Source: an uncultured Collinsella sp.
Lineage (GTDB): Bacteria > Actinomycetota > Coriobacteriia > Coriobacteriales > Coriobacteriaceae
Direction of reading: 5' to 3'
Assembly (NCBI GenBank): GCA_937989875.1
Contig: CALKBO010000028.1
Span: 62,001-126,000 of the forward strand
DNA: 64,000 nucleotides
Shown: piece by piece, positions 35,885 through 43,485 of the stretch
How the letters are laid out: every line of letters starts with the position of its first letter
Numbering within the stretch: position 1 is the first letter of the stretch
The notes under the pieces: generated by a model
Database searches by the model: none
Told to the model about the DNA's origin: nothing
What the model saw: only the letters and a program-made list of their open reading frames with translations
Translations under genes and position numbers: made by a program

Positions 35885-36955
35885 ATGTCCGACACTATGC
35901 AGTCTGCCGATGAAGTTTTGGATGACGAGGTCCTGGACGAGGCTGAAGGTGCCGATTCGTTTGACGAGGCCGAGGAGTTCGACCCGTTTGAGGGCATGAG
36001 CGATGAGGAGCTCGACGCCCTGTGCGACGAGGACGACAACCTCGCGGGCTTTGGCGACGTGGAGCCCGGTTTCCGCAGCGGCTTCGTGGCCCTTGTCGGC
36101 CGCCCCAACGCCGGCAAGTCCACGCTGCTCAACGCCTGCTATGGCAAAAAGGTCGCCATCACCTCGCCGGTGGCCCAGACGACCCGCCGTCGCATGCGCG
36201 CCGTCGTCAATCGTCCTGGCTACCAGCTGGTTTTTGTCGATACCCCGGGTATCCATAAGCCTAAGGACGGTCTGGGGTCCGAGCTCAACAAGAGCGCGCT
36301 GTTCGAGCTGAACGATGTCGATGTCGTCGCGTTTTTGATTGATGCCACCAAGCCGATCGGCAGGGGAGACGCCTGGGTTGCCGAGCGCGTCAAGAATGCC
36401 CGTTCCAAGAAGGTTCTGGTGCTCACCAAGGCCGATGAAGCCGACCCTGCACAGGTTATGGAGCAGCTTAAGGCCGCCCACGAGCTCATGGAATATGACG
36501 ATGAGATCGTGACGTCGTCGGTCAAGAACTTCAACGTCGATGCCTTCATCGAGACCGTTGCGCACTTTTTGCCCGAGGGTCCGCGTTGGTTCCCCGAGGA
36601 CATGGGTACCGACGCTTCCGATGAGACGCTCGTTGCCGAGTTTGTGCGCGAGAAGGTCTTGCGCCGCACCCGTGATGAGATTCCGCACTCCGTTGGCGTG
36701 ATCTGCGATGCGCTCGAGCAGACCAAGAAGGTGCTGCGCGTGCACGCCACCATTTATGTCGAGCGCGAGGGCCAAAAGGGCATCATCATCGGCAAGGGCG
36801 GCGAGATGATCAAGCATATCGGTATCGACGCCCGTCGCGATCTTGAGCGCATCTTTGGCACGCAGGTCTTTTTGGAGCTGGACGTGAAGGTCAAGGCCGG
36901 CTGGCGTGACGACGAGGCCCAGATTCGCCGCTTTGGCTACAACGCTGAGGACTAA
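35885..36955 (+). CDS. era: GTPase Era with acidic N-terminal extension
   Basis: 356 residues against about 300 for typical Era. The first 57 or so residues are strongly acidic (many Asp/Glu) and precede the P-loop GRPNAGKST (about residues 72-80). G2/G3 elements (TTRRR and DTPGIHKPK) and the NKS/LTKADE region follow. The C-terminal KH domain contains GQKGIIIGKGGEMIK. Era binds the 16S rRNA 3' end and helps 30S assembly. ATG at 35885 with AAAGGGA upstream. recO follows 15 bases on. Confidence 0.94.
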   Translation: MSDTMQSADEVLDDEVLDEAEGADSFDEAEEFDPFEGMSDEELDALCDEDDNLAGFGDVEPGFRSGFVALVGRPNAGKSTLLNACYGKKVAITSPVAQTTRRRMRAVVNRPGYQLVFVDTPGIHKPKDGLGSELNKSALFELNDVDVVAFLIDATKPIGRGDAWVAERVKNARSKKVLVLTKADEADPAQVMEQLKAAHELMEYDDEIVTSSVKNFNVDAFIETVAHFLPEGPRWFPEDMGTDASDETLVAEFVREKVLRRTRDEIPHSVGVICDALEQTKKVLRVHATIYVEREGQKGIIIGKGGEMIKHIGIDARRDLERIFGTQVFLELDVKVKAGWRDDEAQIRRFGYNAED

Positions 36956-36970
36956 GGACGCGCGGCGCGC

Positions 36971-37720
36971 ATGGCAGGCTCCCGGACATATCGCACCAAG
37001 GTGCTCGTCCTCGACAAGACGAAGCTCAAAGAGACCGACCTGATCCTGACGATGCTTGACGAGCGGGGACGGCAGGTTCGTGCAGTGGCAAAGGGCGCCC
37101 GCAAACCCGGCGGACGCCTGGCTGCGCGCTGCGAGCTGTTCTGTACGGTCGATATGCTGCTCGCACATGGACGGTCACTCGACGTGGTTTCTCAGGCCGA
37201 GCTTATGGAGGCGCCGCTCGGCGCTGCGCCCGATTACGAGACGACCTGCGCCGCAAGCGCGATCGCCGAGGTCGCGCGCGTGTGCTCGTTCGAGGACGCC
37301 GAGGACCCGTTTACCTTTGCCATAACGCAGCGAGCGCTTGCGCTGGTGGGCAGCGGGCTTGACACGGCACATATGGACCTACTTGTGGCGGCATATGTCT
37401 TTAAGCTGCTATCGCACGTTGGCTATCGTCCCGATTTTTCGGCCTGCGTGCTGTGCGGAGACCCCATGCTGTCGTATTTTTCGCCCCAGGCGGGCGGTCT
37501 CATGTGCGGGTCGTGCGCGTCGAGCGTTCCGGGTGCCGAGCTGGTGTCGGCCGGTGAGGTCGCGTGGCTGCGCGCCCTCATGTCCATGACCTTCGATGCG
37601 CTCATGGCCGAGAAAATTGACCCGCATACGGCGGCGTTCTTGCTCGGGCTTTCGCATGTGTGGGCGGCGACGCACACCGACCAGCGCCTCCGTGCGATGG
37701 AATTCATGTTGGGTCGGTGA
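36971..37720 (+). CDS. recO: DNA repair protein RecO
   Basis: 249 residues. N-terminal OB fold (TYRTKVLVLDKTKLKETD), helical middle, and a zinc finger of the form CVLCGD...CGSCAS near residues 158-180. RecO loads RecA onto SSB-coated DNA with RecR. ATG at 36971. The era-recO order is widespread; after it the strand carries rpsO with its own leader. Confidence 0.93.
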   Translation: MAGSRTYRTKVLVLDKTKLKETDLILTMLDERGRQVRAVAKGARKPGGRLAARCELFCTVDMLLAHGRSLDVVSQAELMEAPLGAAPDYETTCAASAIAEVARVCSFEDAEDPFTFAITQRALALVGSGLDTAHMDLLVAAYVFKLLSHVGYRPDFSACVLCGDPMLSYFSPQAGGLMCGSCASSVPGAELVSAGEVAWLRALMSMTFDALMAEKIDPHTAAFLLGLSHVWAATHTDQRLRAMEFMLGR

Positions 37721-37822
37721 TGATGCGCAGGCGCGGGCTGCTTGTGGTAACATAACGACCTGTTGGTACCTCGACCTTGGTTGCTCGCTCCACCGGCGGC
37801 TTCCCAGTCCGAGGCGAATCGA

Positions 37823-37838
37823 GTCGCCCGTGGGCGAC
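37823..37838 (+). promoter_or_regulatory. Hairpin in the rpsO leader
   Basis: GTCGCCC (37823-37829) and GGGCGAC (37832-37838) can fold just 12 bases before AAAGG of the rpsO Shine-Dalgarno. S15 commonly represses its own mRNA through leader structures, so this is a candidate site. A possible -10 (TAACAT) lies near 37749-37754. Confidence 0.4.
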
Positions 37839-37858
37839 GTAAAACGAAAGGTGAAACA

Positions 37859-38137
37859 ATGACTGTTTCCAAAGAGCGCAAGGCGGAGCTGACTGCCCAG
37901 TTCGGTAACACCCCGGTCGACACCGGCAACCCCAAGGTTCAGGTCGCCATTCTGTCCGAGCGCATCAAGGAGCTGACCGAGCACATGAAGTCCCACCAGA
38001 AGGACTTCCACACCCGTCGTGGCCTGCTCATGCTCGTCGGCCGTCGTCGTCGTCTTCTCTCCTACATCAAGAAGAACGACATCGTCGAGTACCGTGAGCT
38101 CATCAAGGCTCTGGGCATCCGCGACAACATCCAGTAG
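37859..38137 (+). CDS. rpsO: 30S ribosomal protein S15
   Basis: 92 residues. Contains DTGNPKVQVAILSERI and the HSHQKD-like rRNA contact (MKSHQKDFHTRRGLLMLVG). S15 nucleates assembly of the 30S platform. The ATG at 37859 has GAAAGG upstream; the upstream frame extension does not resemble S15. The rpsO-pnp order is classic; here a terminator and hairpin leader separate them. Confidence 0.96.
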   Translation: MTVSKERKAELTAQFGNTPVDTGNPKVQVAILSERIKELTEHMKSHQKDFHTRRGLLMLVGRRRRLLSYIKKNDIVEYRELIKALGIRDNIQ

Positions 38138-38152
38138 GATTTGTACATGCTA

Positions 38153-38183
38153 AGAGCGTCCTGCGCAGCGGGGCGCTCTTTTT
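38153..38183 (+). terminator. Terminator after rpsO
   Basis: AGAGCGTCC pairs with GGGCGCTCT (one G-T pair) and is followed by five T. Confidence 0.85.
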
Positions 38184-38188
38184 GTGTA

Positions 38189-38273
38189 AGGGCGTGAACA
38201 ATCACGCTCTGAAGCGTGGCGGGGGCAGGGGGCCCGCGTCACATGAGAAGCCCGCAGGCAAGGGGCCTGTGGG
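38189..38273 (+). promoter_or_regulatory. Structured leader of pnp
   Basis: Two hairpins: AGGGCGTGA/TCACGCTCT (38189-38210) and CCCGCAGGC/GCCTGTGGG (38251-38273). The second ends five bases before the AAAGGAG of pnp. In other bacteria a pnp leader hairpin mediates autocontrol by PNPase; here that is inference. Confidence 0.4.
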
Positions 38274-38286
38274 GTAAAGGAGAACA

Positions 38287-40533
38287 ATGACACTCGTATC
38301 CAAGACCTTTGAGCTGTACGGCAAGACCTACACCTTTGAGTCCGGCGAGCTTGCCAAGCAGGCTACCGGCGCGTGTCTGGTCAAGCAGGGCGACACCACG
38401 ATGCTCGACACCGTGGTCGTCTCCAAGGAGCGCAAGAACTACGACTTCTTCCCGCTGACCGTCGACTTCAACGAGAAGATGTACGCAGCTGGCCGCATCC
38501 CGGGTGGCTACCTCAAGCGTGAGGGCCGTCCCAGCGAGAAGGCCACGCTCACGGCCCGCATGATCGATCGCCCGATTCGCCCGAGCTTCCCGGATGGCTT
38601 CCGCAACGAGGTGCACATCGTCGCCACCTCGCTCGTCGCCGACCAGGTCAACCCCTTCGATGTCATCAACGTCATGGGTGCATCCCTGGCCATGACGCTC
38701 GGCGGCGTGCCCTTCGAGGGCCCGCTTGCCTGCGTGCGCATCGGCCGCAACGTGGAGACCGGCGAGTTTATCGTCAACCCCACCTATGAGGAGCGCGAGA
38801 ACTCCGATCTGGACTTGGAGCTGGGCGGATCCGCCGACTTCATCTCGATGGTCGAGGCCGGCGCCGAGGAGATCTCCGAGGACGACATGCTCGCCGCCAT
38901 GAAGTTTGGCCAGGAGGCCCTTGCCGCTTTCTGCCAGGCTCAGGACGAGTTTGTCGCCGAGTGGGAGCAGGTCAACGGCCCCATCGTCAAGAAGGAGTAC
39001 CCGCTCGACCAGCCCGTCGAGGAGGTCCAGGAGCGCATCTTCGCCCACTACGACGAGATGGCAGCCGCCCTTCGTGACGCCGACAAACTCTCTCGTATCG
39101 GTAAGGTCGAGGCTCTGAAGGAGTCCATCCGCGCCGAGTTCACCGAGGAGGAGCAGGCCGCTTGGGAGCGCGAGATCCCCGTGGCGCTCAAGAAGCTCGA
39201 GAAGAAGGCCATGCGCACCATGGTCGTCGAGACCGGCGAGCGCGTCGACGGCCGTGCCGCCGATGAGATCCGCCCCATCATGGTGAAGGACAACTACCTG
39301 CCGCTCGTTCACGGCTCCGGCCTGTTCCAGCGTGGCCAGACCCAGGTGCTTTCCGTCCTGTCGCTCGGCATGCTCAACGAGGGCCAGCGTCTGGATACCA
39401 TCGAGCCCACCGAGGGCAAGCGCTACATGCACCACTATAACTTCCCGCCGTTCTGCACCGGCGAGACCGGCCGCATGGGCAGCCCCAAGCGCCGCGAGAT
39501 CGGCCACGGCAACCTTGCCGAGCGCGCCCTGCTTCCGGTGCTCCCCGACGAGAACGAGTTCCCCTACGCCATCCGCGTCGTCTCCGAGGTCATGGAGTCC
39601 AACGGCTCCTCTTCGATGGCTTCGACCTGCGGCTCCACGCTCGCCCTTATGGACGGCGGCGTGCCCATTAAGCGCCCGGTCTCCGGTATCGCCATGGGCC
39701 TGATCCAGGAGGAGGGCAAGACCGTGGTCCTGTCCGACATCCAGGGTCTCGAGGACTTCCTGGGCGACATGGACTTTAAGGTCACCGGCACCACCGAGGG
39801 CATCACCGCCCTGCAGATGGACAACAAGGCCACCGGCCTTACCTTCGACATCCTGGCCCGCGCCCTGCAGCAGGCCAAGGAGGGCCGCGCCTTCATCCTG
39901 CAGAAGATGCTCGATGTGATCCCCGAGCCGCGCCACACCACGCGCAGCACCGCTCCGCGCATCGTCTCCATCCAGGTCCCGACCGACAAGATCCGCGACG
40001 TCATCGGTTCCGGCGGTAAGGTCATCCGCGGTATCCAGGACGAGACCGGCGCCTCGGTCGACATCCAGGAGGACGGCACCGTCTTTGTCGGCGGCACCGG
40101 CGAGTCCGTCGACCAGGCCGTCGAGCGTATCAAGCTCATCATCAAGGTTCCCGAGCCGGGCGAGGAGTACACCGGTCGTGTGGTCTCCATCCAGCCCTTC
40201 GGCGCGTTCGTCAACCTGCTGCCCGGTAAGGACGGCCTGCTGCACATCTCCCGCGTCGCCAAGGGCCGCGTGGAGAAGGTCGAGGACGTCCTCAACGTGG
40301 GCGACGAGGTCAAGGTCGTCGTCATCGAAGTCGATGACCGCGGCAAGATTTCGCTCGATCGTCTGGATAAGCCCGAGGCCCCGGCTCGCGCCGAGGGTGC
40401 CTCCGAGGGCGACGGCGAGCACTTCCAGCGCCGTGAGCGTCCGCGTCGCGAGCGCTCCGAGCGCAGCGACCGTCCGCGCCGTCCCGGCGACAACGGAGGC
40501 CGCAAGCCCCGCCGTCACCACGACGCCGAGTAA
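38287..40533 (+). CDS. pnp: Polynucleotide phosphorylase
   Basis: 748 residues. Phosphorolytic 3'-5' exoribonuclease. Two RNase PH-like domains (second with GSSSMASTCGSTLALMDGG), a KH domain with VIGSGGKVIRGI (about 570-630), an S1 domain with YTGRVVSIQPFGAFVNLLPG, and a basic Arg-rich tail after residue 700 (RRERPRRERSERSDRPRR). The basic tail may add RNA affinity. ATG at 38287 with AAAGGAG. It works with RNase J and RNase Y, both encoded in this window, in mRNA decay. Confidence 0.97.
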   Translation: MTLVSKTFELYGKTYTFESGELAKQATGACLVKQGDTTMLDTVVVSKERKNYDFFPLTVDFNEKMYAAGRIPGGYLKREGRPSEKATLTARMIDRPIRPSFPDGFRNEVHIVATSLVADQVNPFDVINVMGASLAMTLGGVPFEGPLACVRIGRNVETGEFIVNPTYEERENSDLDLELGGSADFISMVEAGAEEISEDDMLAAMKFGQEALAAFCQAQDEFVAEWEQVNGPIVKKEYPLDQPVEEVQERIFAHYDEMAAALRDADKLSRIGKVEALKESIRAEFTEEEQAAWEREIPVALKKLEKKAMRTMVVETGERVDGRAADEIRPIMVKDNYLPLVHGSGLFQRGQTQVLSVLSLGMLNEGQRLDTIEPTEGKRYMHHYNFPPFCTGETGRMGSPKRREIGHGNLAERALLPVLPDENEFPYAIRVVSEVMESNGSSSMASTCGSTLALMDGGVPIKRPVSGIAMGLIQEEGKTVVLSDIQGLEDFLGDMDFKVTGTTEGITALQMDNKATGLTFDILARALQQAKEGRAFILQKMLDVIPEPRHTTRSTAPRIVSIQVPTDKIRDVIGSGGKVIRGIQDETGASVDIQEDGTVFVGGTGESVDQAVERIKLIIKVPEPGEEYTGRVVSIQPFGAFVNLLPGKDGLLHISRVAKGRVEKVEDVLNVGDEVKVVVIEVDDRGKISLDRLDKPEAPARAEGASEGDGEHFQRRERPRRERSERSDRPRRPGDNGGRKPRRHHDAE

Positions 40534-40556
40534 TAGCTACACATAAGCAGCTCAAC

Positions 40557-40587
40557 AAGGGCGACTCCGTACAGGGGTCGCCCTTTT
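40557..40587 (+). terminator. Terminator after pnp
   Basis: AAGGGCGACTCC pairs with GGGGTCGCCCTT and runs into TTTT. Its right arm is shared with the left arm of the long palindrome that starts at 40580. Confidence 0.85.
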
Positions 40588-40728
40588 GCTTGCGCCCGGG
40601 AGGGCCGCATATGAAGTTTCCTGCTCTACAGTCCTGCGCAAGACGGAAAGCACATTAAGTGCTTTCCTTTGCGTGCGGAACTCGCGATAAACTTCATATG
40701 AGTCCCTCCCGGGCGCAAGCAAAAGGGC
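40580..40728 (+). repeat. Long palindromic element, copy A (family 1)
   Basis: 149 bp. The outermost 25 bases (40580-40604) pair perfectly with 40704-40728. After a 3/3 mismatch, CATATGAAGTTT (40608-40619) pairs with AAACTTCATATG (40689-40700). Inside, GGAAAGCAC-ATTAA-GTGCTTTCC (40645-40667) forms a hairpin. The 84-base core (40614-40697) matches the reverse complement of 41512-41595 at 73 of 84 positions. Three of the stem differences are paired compensatory changes. No coding capacity is evident. Probably a non-autonomous mobile palindrome or a structured RNA. Confidence 0.85.
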
Positions 40729-40770
40729 TGGTTAACGCTGTTGGTAGCTTGCTGGTCTTCTGTTCTTAGT

Positions 40771-40779
40771 TGATATACT
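40771..40779 (+). promoter_or_regulatory. Extended -10 promoter of the acetyltransferase gene
   Basis: TGATATACT, an extended -10, 34 bases upstream of the ATG at 40814. Confidence 0.5.
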
Positions 40780-40813
40780 TTTTCGCATCTAACGCTTAGC
40801 CTAGGGGGTTGGC

Positions 40814-41434
40814 ATGACAAATAAGGTTGAATGGGACCGCATGATTGCCGGGGAGCTCTATAGCCCCTATCGGGTTAACGACCATTCGTTTAGTAGGGTG
40901 CATGCGGCTCAGAAGTTGTTTAATGAGTCGGAGTATTGGGCTGATTCGAGCGCCTTTGAGGAACTAAAGAAGTGTTTTCGCGTTGCTCCGGACGATATGG
41001 TCTTAACGGCTCCCGTTTATTTTGATCACGGCGACAGGGTTTCGTTTGGTAACCATTTCTATGCGAATACCGGTTTGACGATTCTGGACGAAAATTACGT
41101 GACCTTTGGCGACAACGTCTTTCTAGGACCCTATGTGAGTATATTTACTGCTGGGCATCCAATTGACGCCGATGTGCGCAATCTAGACCTCGAGTATGCT
41201 AAGCCTGTCGTAATCGGCAACAACGTCTGGATGGGCGGCGGGGTGATTATCAATCCGGGCGTATCAATCGGAGACGATGTTGTCATAGCCTCAGGTTCAG
41301 TTGTTGTTAAAGACGTTCCAAGCCACGTCATCATCGGCGGCAATCCAGCTCATATCATTCGAGAGATTACCGACAACGATCGCAAGCTCTGGCAAGGCCA
41401 GCTGAATGCCTACAACGAGGCAATTGGATCATAG
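40814..41434 (+). CDS. Sugar O-acetyltransferase (maltose/galactoside acetyltransferase family)
   Basis: 206 residues. N-terminal Mac domain (WDRMIAGELYSPY) then a left-handed beta-helix of hexapeptide repeats with FTAGHPID carrying the catalytic His and GNNVWMGGGVIINPGV typical of the family. It acetylates a sugar or related hydroxyl from acetyl-CoA; the acceptor is unknown. ATG with GGGGGTT upstream. Base composition is visibly less GC-rich than neighbouring genes and it stands alone between two inverted palindromic elements, suggesting later acquisition. Confidence 0.88.
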   Translation: MTNKVEWDRMIAGELYSPYRVNDHSFSRVHAAQKLFNESEYWADSSAFEELKKCFRVAPDDMVLTAPVYFDHGDRVSFGNHFYANTGLTILDENYVTFGDNVFLGPYVSIFTAGHPIDADVRNLDLEYAKPVVIGNNVWMGGGVIINPGVSIGDDVVIASGSVVVKDVPSHVIIGGNPAHIIREITDNDRKLWQGQLNAYNEAIGS

Positions 41435-41511
41435 CCTCGGCATTCCCGCAGATAAAACCTACTAAAACAAACCTGTCCCTTTTTGGAAGGTTTCCCGTGG
41501 GGCGGGCACTG

Positions 41512-41595
41512 ATGAAGTTTATCGCGATTTCCGCACGAACAGGAGGCCACTTAATGTGGCCTCCGTCGTGAGCAGGACTGTAGAGCAGGAAACTT
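41512..41595 (-). repeat. Palindromic element, copy B (family 1), inverted
   Basis: 84-base core, reverse complement 73/84 identical to copy A. The inner hairpin is GGAGGCCAC-ATTAA-GTGGCCTCC on the minus strand, with the same loop as copy A. The outer arms are AAGTTT/AAACTT, followed by a 5/5 internal loop and GGCAC/GTGCC. It lies about 80 bases after the acetyltransferase stop. The rest of the 379-base gap to rnj holds only the rnj promoter and a weak AAACCT/AGGTTT hairpin at 41469-41493. Confidence 0.85.
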
Positions 41596-41688
41596 AGCCC
41601 GTGCCGGGGCCGCTGAGCCCTGACCGGCGGGATACACAGGTTCAGATGGGGCTTTGATGCATGGGTGGTCTGTTGTTGTGCAAATGGG

Positions 41689-41694
41689 TATAAT
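41689..41694 (+). promoter_or_regulatory. -10 element upstream of rnj
   Basis: Perfect TATAAT; no convincing -35. It predicts a 5' untranslated region of about 110 bases for rnj. Confidence 0.45.
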
Positions 41695-41813
41695 ACTGTG
41701 GTTATTGCATCGACTCTGCGATGCATTGTTGTACGTTCCCGGCGGTCGGTTTGCCAGAAGCGCCCCGCCGGTTGTTCCAGACCCGTTTCGAAGAAAGGAA
41801 ACAACACTCACCT

Positions 41814-43484
41814 ATGGCAGCTAAAAAATCATCTCCCTTGAAGATCATCCCGCTCGGCGGCCTTGACGGCATCGGCAAGAACATGACGGTCTTCGAGTGC
41901 GGCGACGACATGGTGCTCGTCGACGCCGGTCTCATGTTCCCGGATGACTCCCAGCCCGGTATCGACCTGGTGCTTCCCGACTACACCTATGTTTTGGAGA
42001 ACGAGGAGAAGCTCCGCGGTATCGTCGTCACCCACGGCCACGAGGACCACACCGGTTCGCTTCCGTATCTGCTGCAGGACCTCAACAATAAGGTGCCCAT
42101 CTTCTCTAGCAAGTTGACGCTTGGCTTTATCGAGGGCAAGCTTTCCGAGTTCCGTATCCGTGCACCCAAGTTCCGCGAGGTCAAGGGCGGCAGCCATGTC
42201 AACCTCGGCGGCATCTCGCTCGACTTCTTCTCGATGACGCACTCCATCCCCGGCGCTCTGGGCGTGTTTATCCGCACCAACCAGGGCACCGTTATGCACA
42301 CCGGCGACTTTAAGCTCGACCAGACGCCCATCGATGGCGTCACGCCCGACTATGCCGCTATCAGCCGCTTTGCCAAGCAGGGTATCGACCTGCTGCTTTC
42401 CGACTCCACCAATGCCACGGTTCCCGGCTTTACCAAGTCCGAGGCCGAGGTTGGTCCCAACTTGCTGCACGCCATCAAGAACGCGCCGGGTCGTGTGTTC
42501 GTCGCGTCGTTCTCGAGCCACATCCATCGTTTGCAGCAGATCTGCGATGCCGCCCGCAAGTGCGGCCGTAAGGTCGTTGTGACCGGTCGCTCCATGCTCA
42601 CTAACACCCGCGTGGCGCGTGAGCTGGGCTACCTCAACATCGACGATGCCGATATCATCGATGCCTTCGATATCGATAACCTGCCCGACGACAAGATCGT
42701 CGTCATGTGCACCGGTTCGCAAGGCGAGCCGCTGTCGGCCCTGTCCCGCATGGCCAACGGAGAGCACAAGACGCTCTCCATCCACGAGGGCGATACCGTT
42801 ATCCTCTCGGCAACTCCTGTTCCCGGCAATGAGAAAGCCGTCCAGCAGGTCGTTAACAGCCTCGCCAAGCTCGGCTGCGACGTGTGGGACAAGAACCGCG
42901 CCCTCGTCCACGTCTCGGGTCACGGCAGCCAGGAGGAGCTCAAGCTCCTGATGGCCATGGCCAAGCCCACGTACTTTATGCCGGTTCACGGTGAGGCCGT
43001 GCATCTGCGCGCCCATGCCCAGCTGGCCCGCAAGATGGGCATCAAGGACGATCATATCTTTATCCTCGATAACGGCGACACGCTCGAGATGCGCGGTGGT
43101 ATCGTCAAGCGCGGTACACCCGTCGAGTCCGGCGTCGTTTACGTCGACGGCCTGCGTATCGGCGATACCGACCCCATCGTCCTGCGCGATCGCCAGAAGC
43201 TCGCCAACGACGGTATGGTCACGGCCGTTGCCATCGTCTCGCTCAAGCACAAGAAGATCGAGGCCATCGAGTTCTCGGGCCGCGGTGTCTCGTTTGCTAT
43301 CGACGACCAGTTCTCCGAGGATGCCTCCGCGTCCATCATGAAGACGATCGAGAAGGGCAAGTTTAGCTTTACGAGCAGCGGCTCCGATGCCATTCGCAAG
43401 GCCGTGCGCGATTCGCTCTCCAACTTTATTTGGAGCCGTACGCGCACCCGTCCGATGATCATCCCGGTCGTCATGGAGGTTTAG
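41814..43484 (+). CDS. rnj: Ribonuclease J
   Basis: 556 residues. Metallo-beta-lactamase/beta-CASP ribonuclease with 5'-3' exo- and endonuclease activity. IPLGGLDGIGKNM at the N terminus, THGHEDHTGS as zinc motif, SDSTNA, and the beta-CASP block around VVMCTGSQGEPLSAL and HVSGHGSQEEL. ATG at 41814 begins MAAKKSSPLKII; the Shine-Dalgarno AAAGGA is rather far (about 14 bases). The stop is followed at once by ftsK, whose TTG overlaps the intercistronic region. Confidence 0.95.
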   Translation: MAAKKSSPLKIIPLGGLDGIGKNMTVFECGDDMVLVDAGLMFPDDSQPGIDLVLPDYTYVLENEEKLRGIVVTHGHEDHTGSLPYLLQDLNNKVPIFSSKLTLGFIEGKLSEFRIRAPKFREVKGGSHVNLGGISLDFFSMTHSIPGALGVFIRTNQGTVMHTGDFKLDQTPIDGVTPDYAAISRFAKQGIDLLLSDSTNATVPGFTKSEAEVGPNLLHAIKNAPGRVFVASFSSHIHRLQQICDAARKCGRKVVVTGRSMLTNTRVARELGYLNIDDADIIDAFDIDNLPDDKIVVMCTGSQGEPLSALSRMANGEHKTLSIHEGDTVILSATPVPGNEKAVQQVVNSLAKLGCDVWDKNRALVHVSGHGSQEELKLLMAMAKPTYFMPVHGEAVHLRAHAQLARKMGIKDDHIFILDNGDTLEMRGGIVKRGTPVESGVVYVDGLRIGDTDPIVLRDRQKLANDGMVTAVAIVSLKHKKIEAIEFSGRGVSFAIDDQFSEDASASIMKTIEKGKFSFTSSGSDAIRKAVRDSLSNFIWSRTRTRPMIIPVVMEV

Positions 43485-43485
43485 T

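Noticed and set aside
38239..40521. A 760-codon open frame on the minus strand opposite pnp
   Set aside because: Same reason: a codon-bias shadow of polynucleotide phosphorylase, without motifs.
40626..40820. 64-codon minus-strand frame covering palindrome copy A
   Set aside because: Consists of palindrome sequence and overlaps the acetyltransferase promoter; copy B does not preserve the frame.
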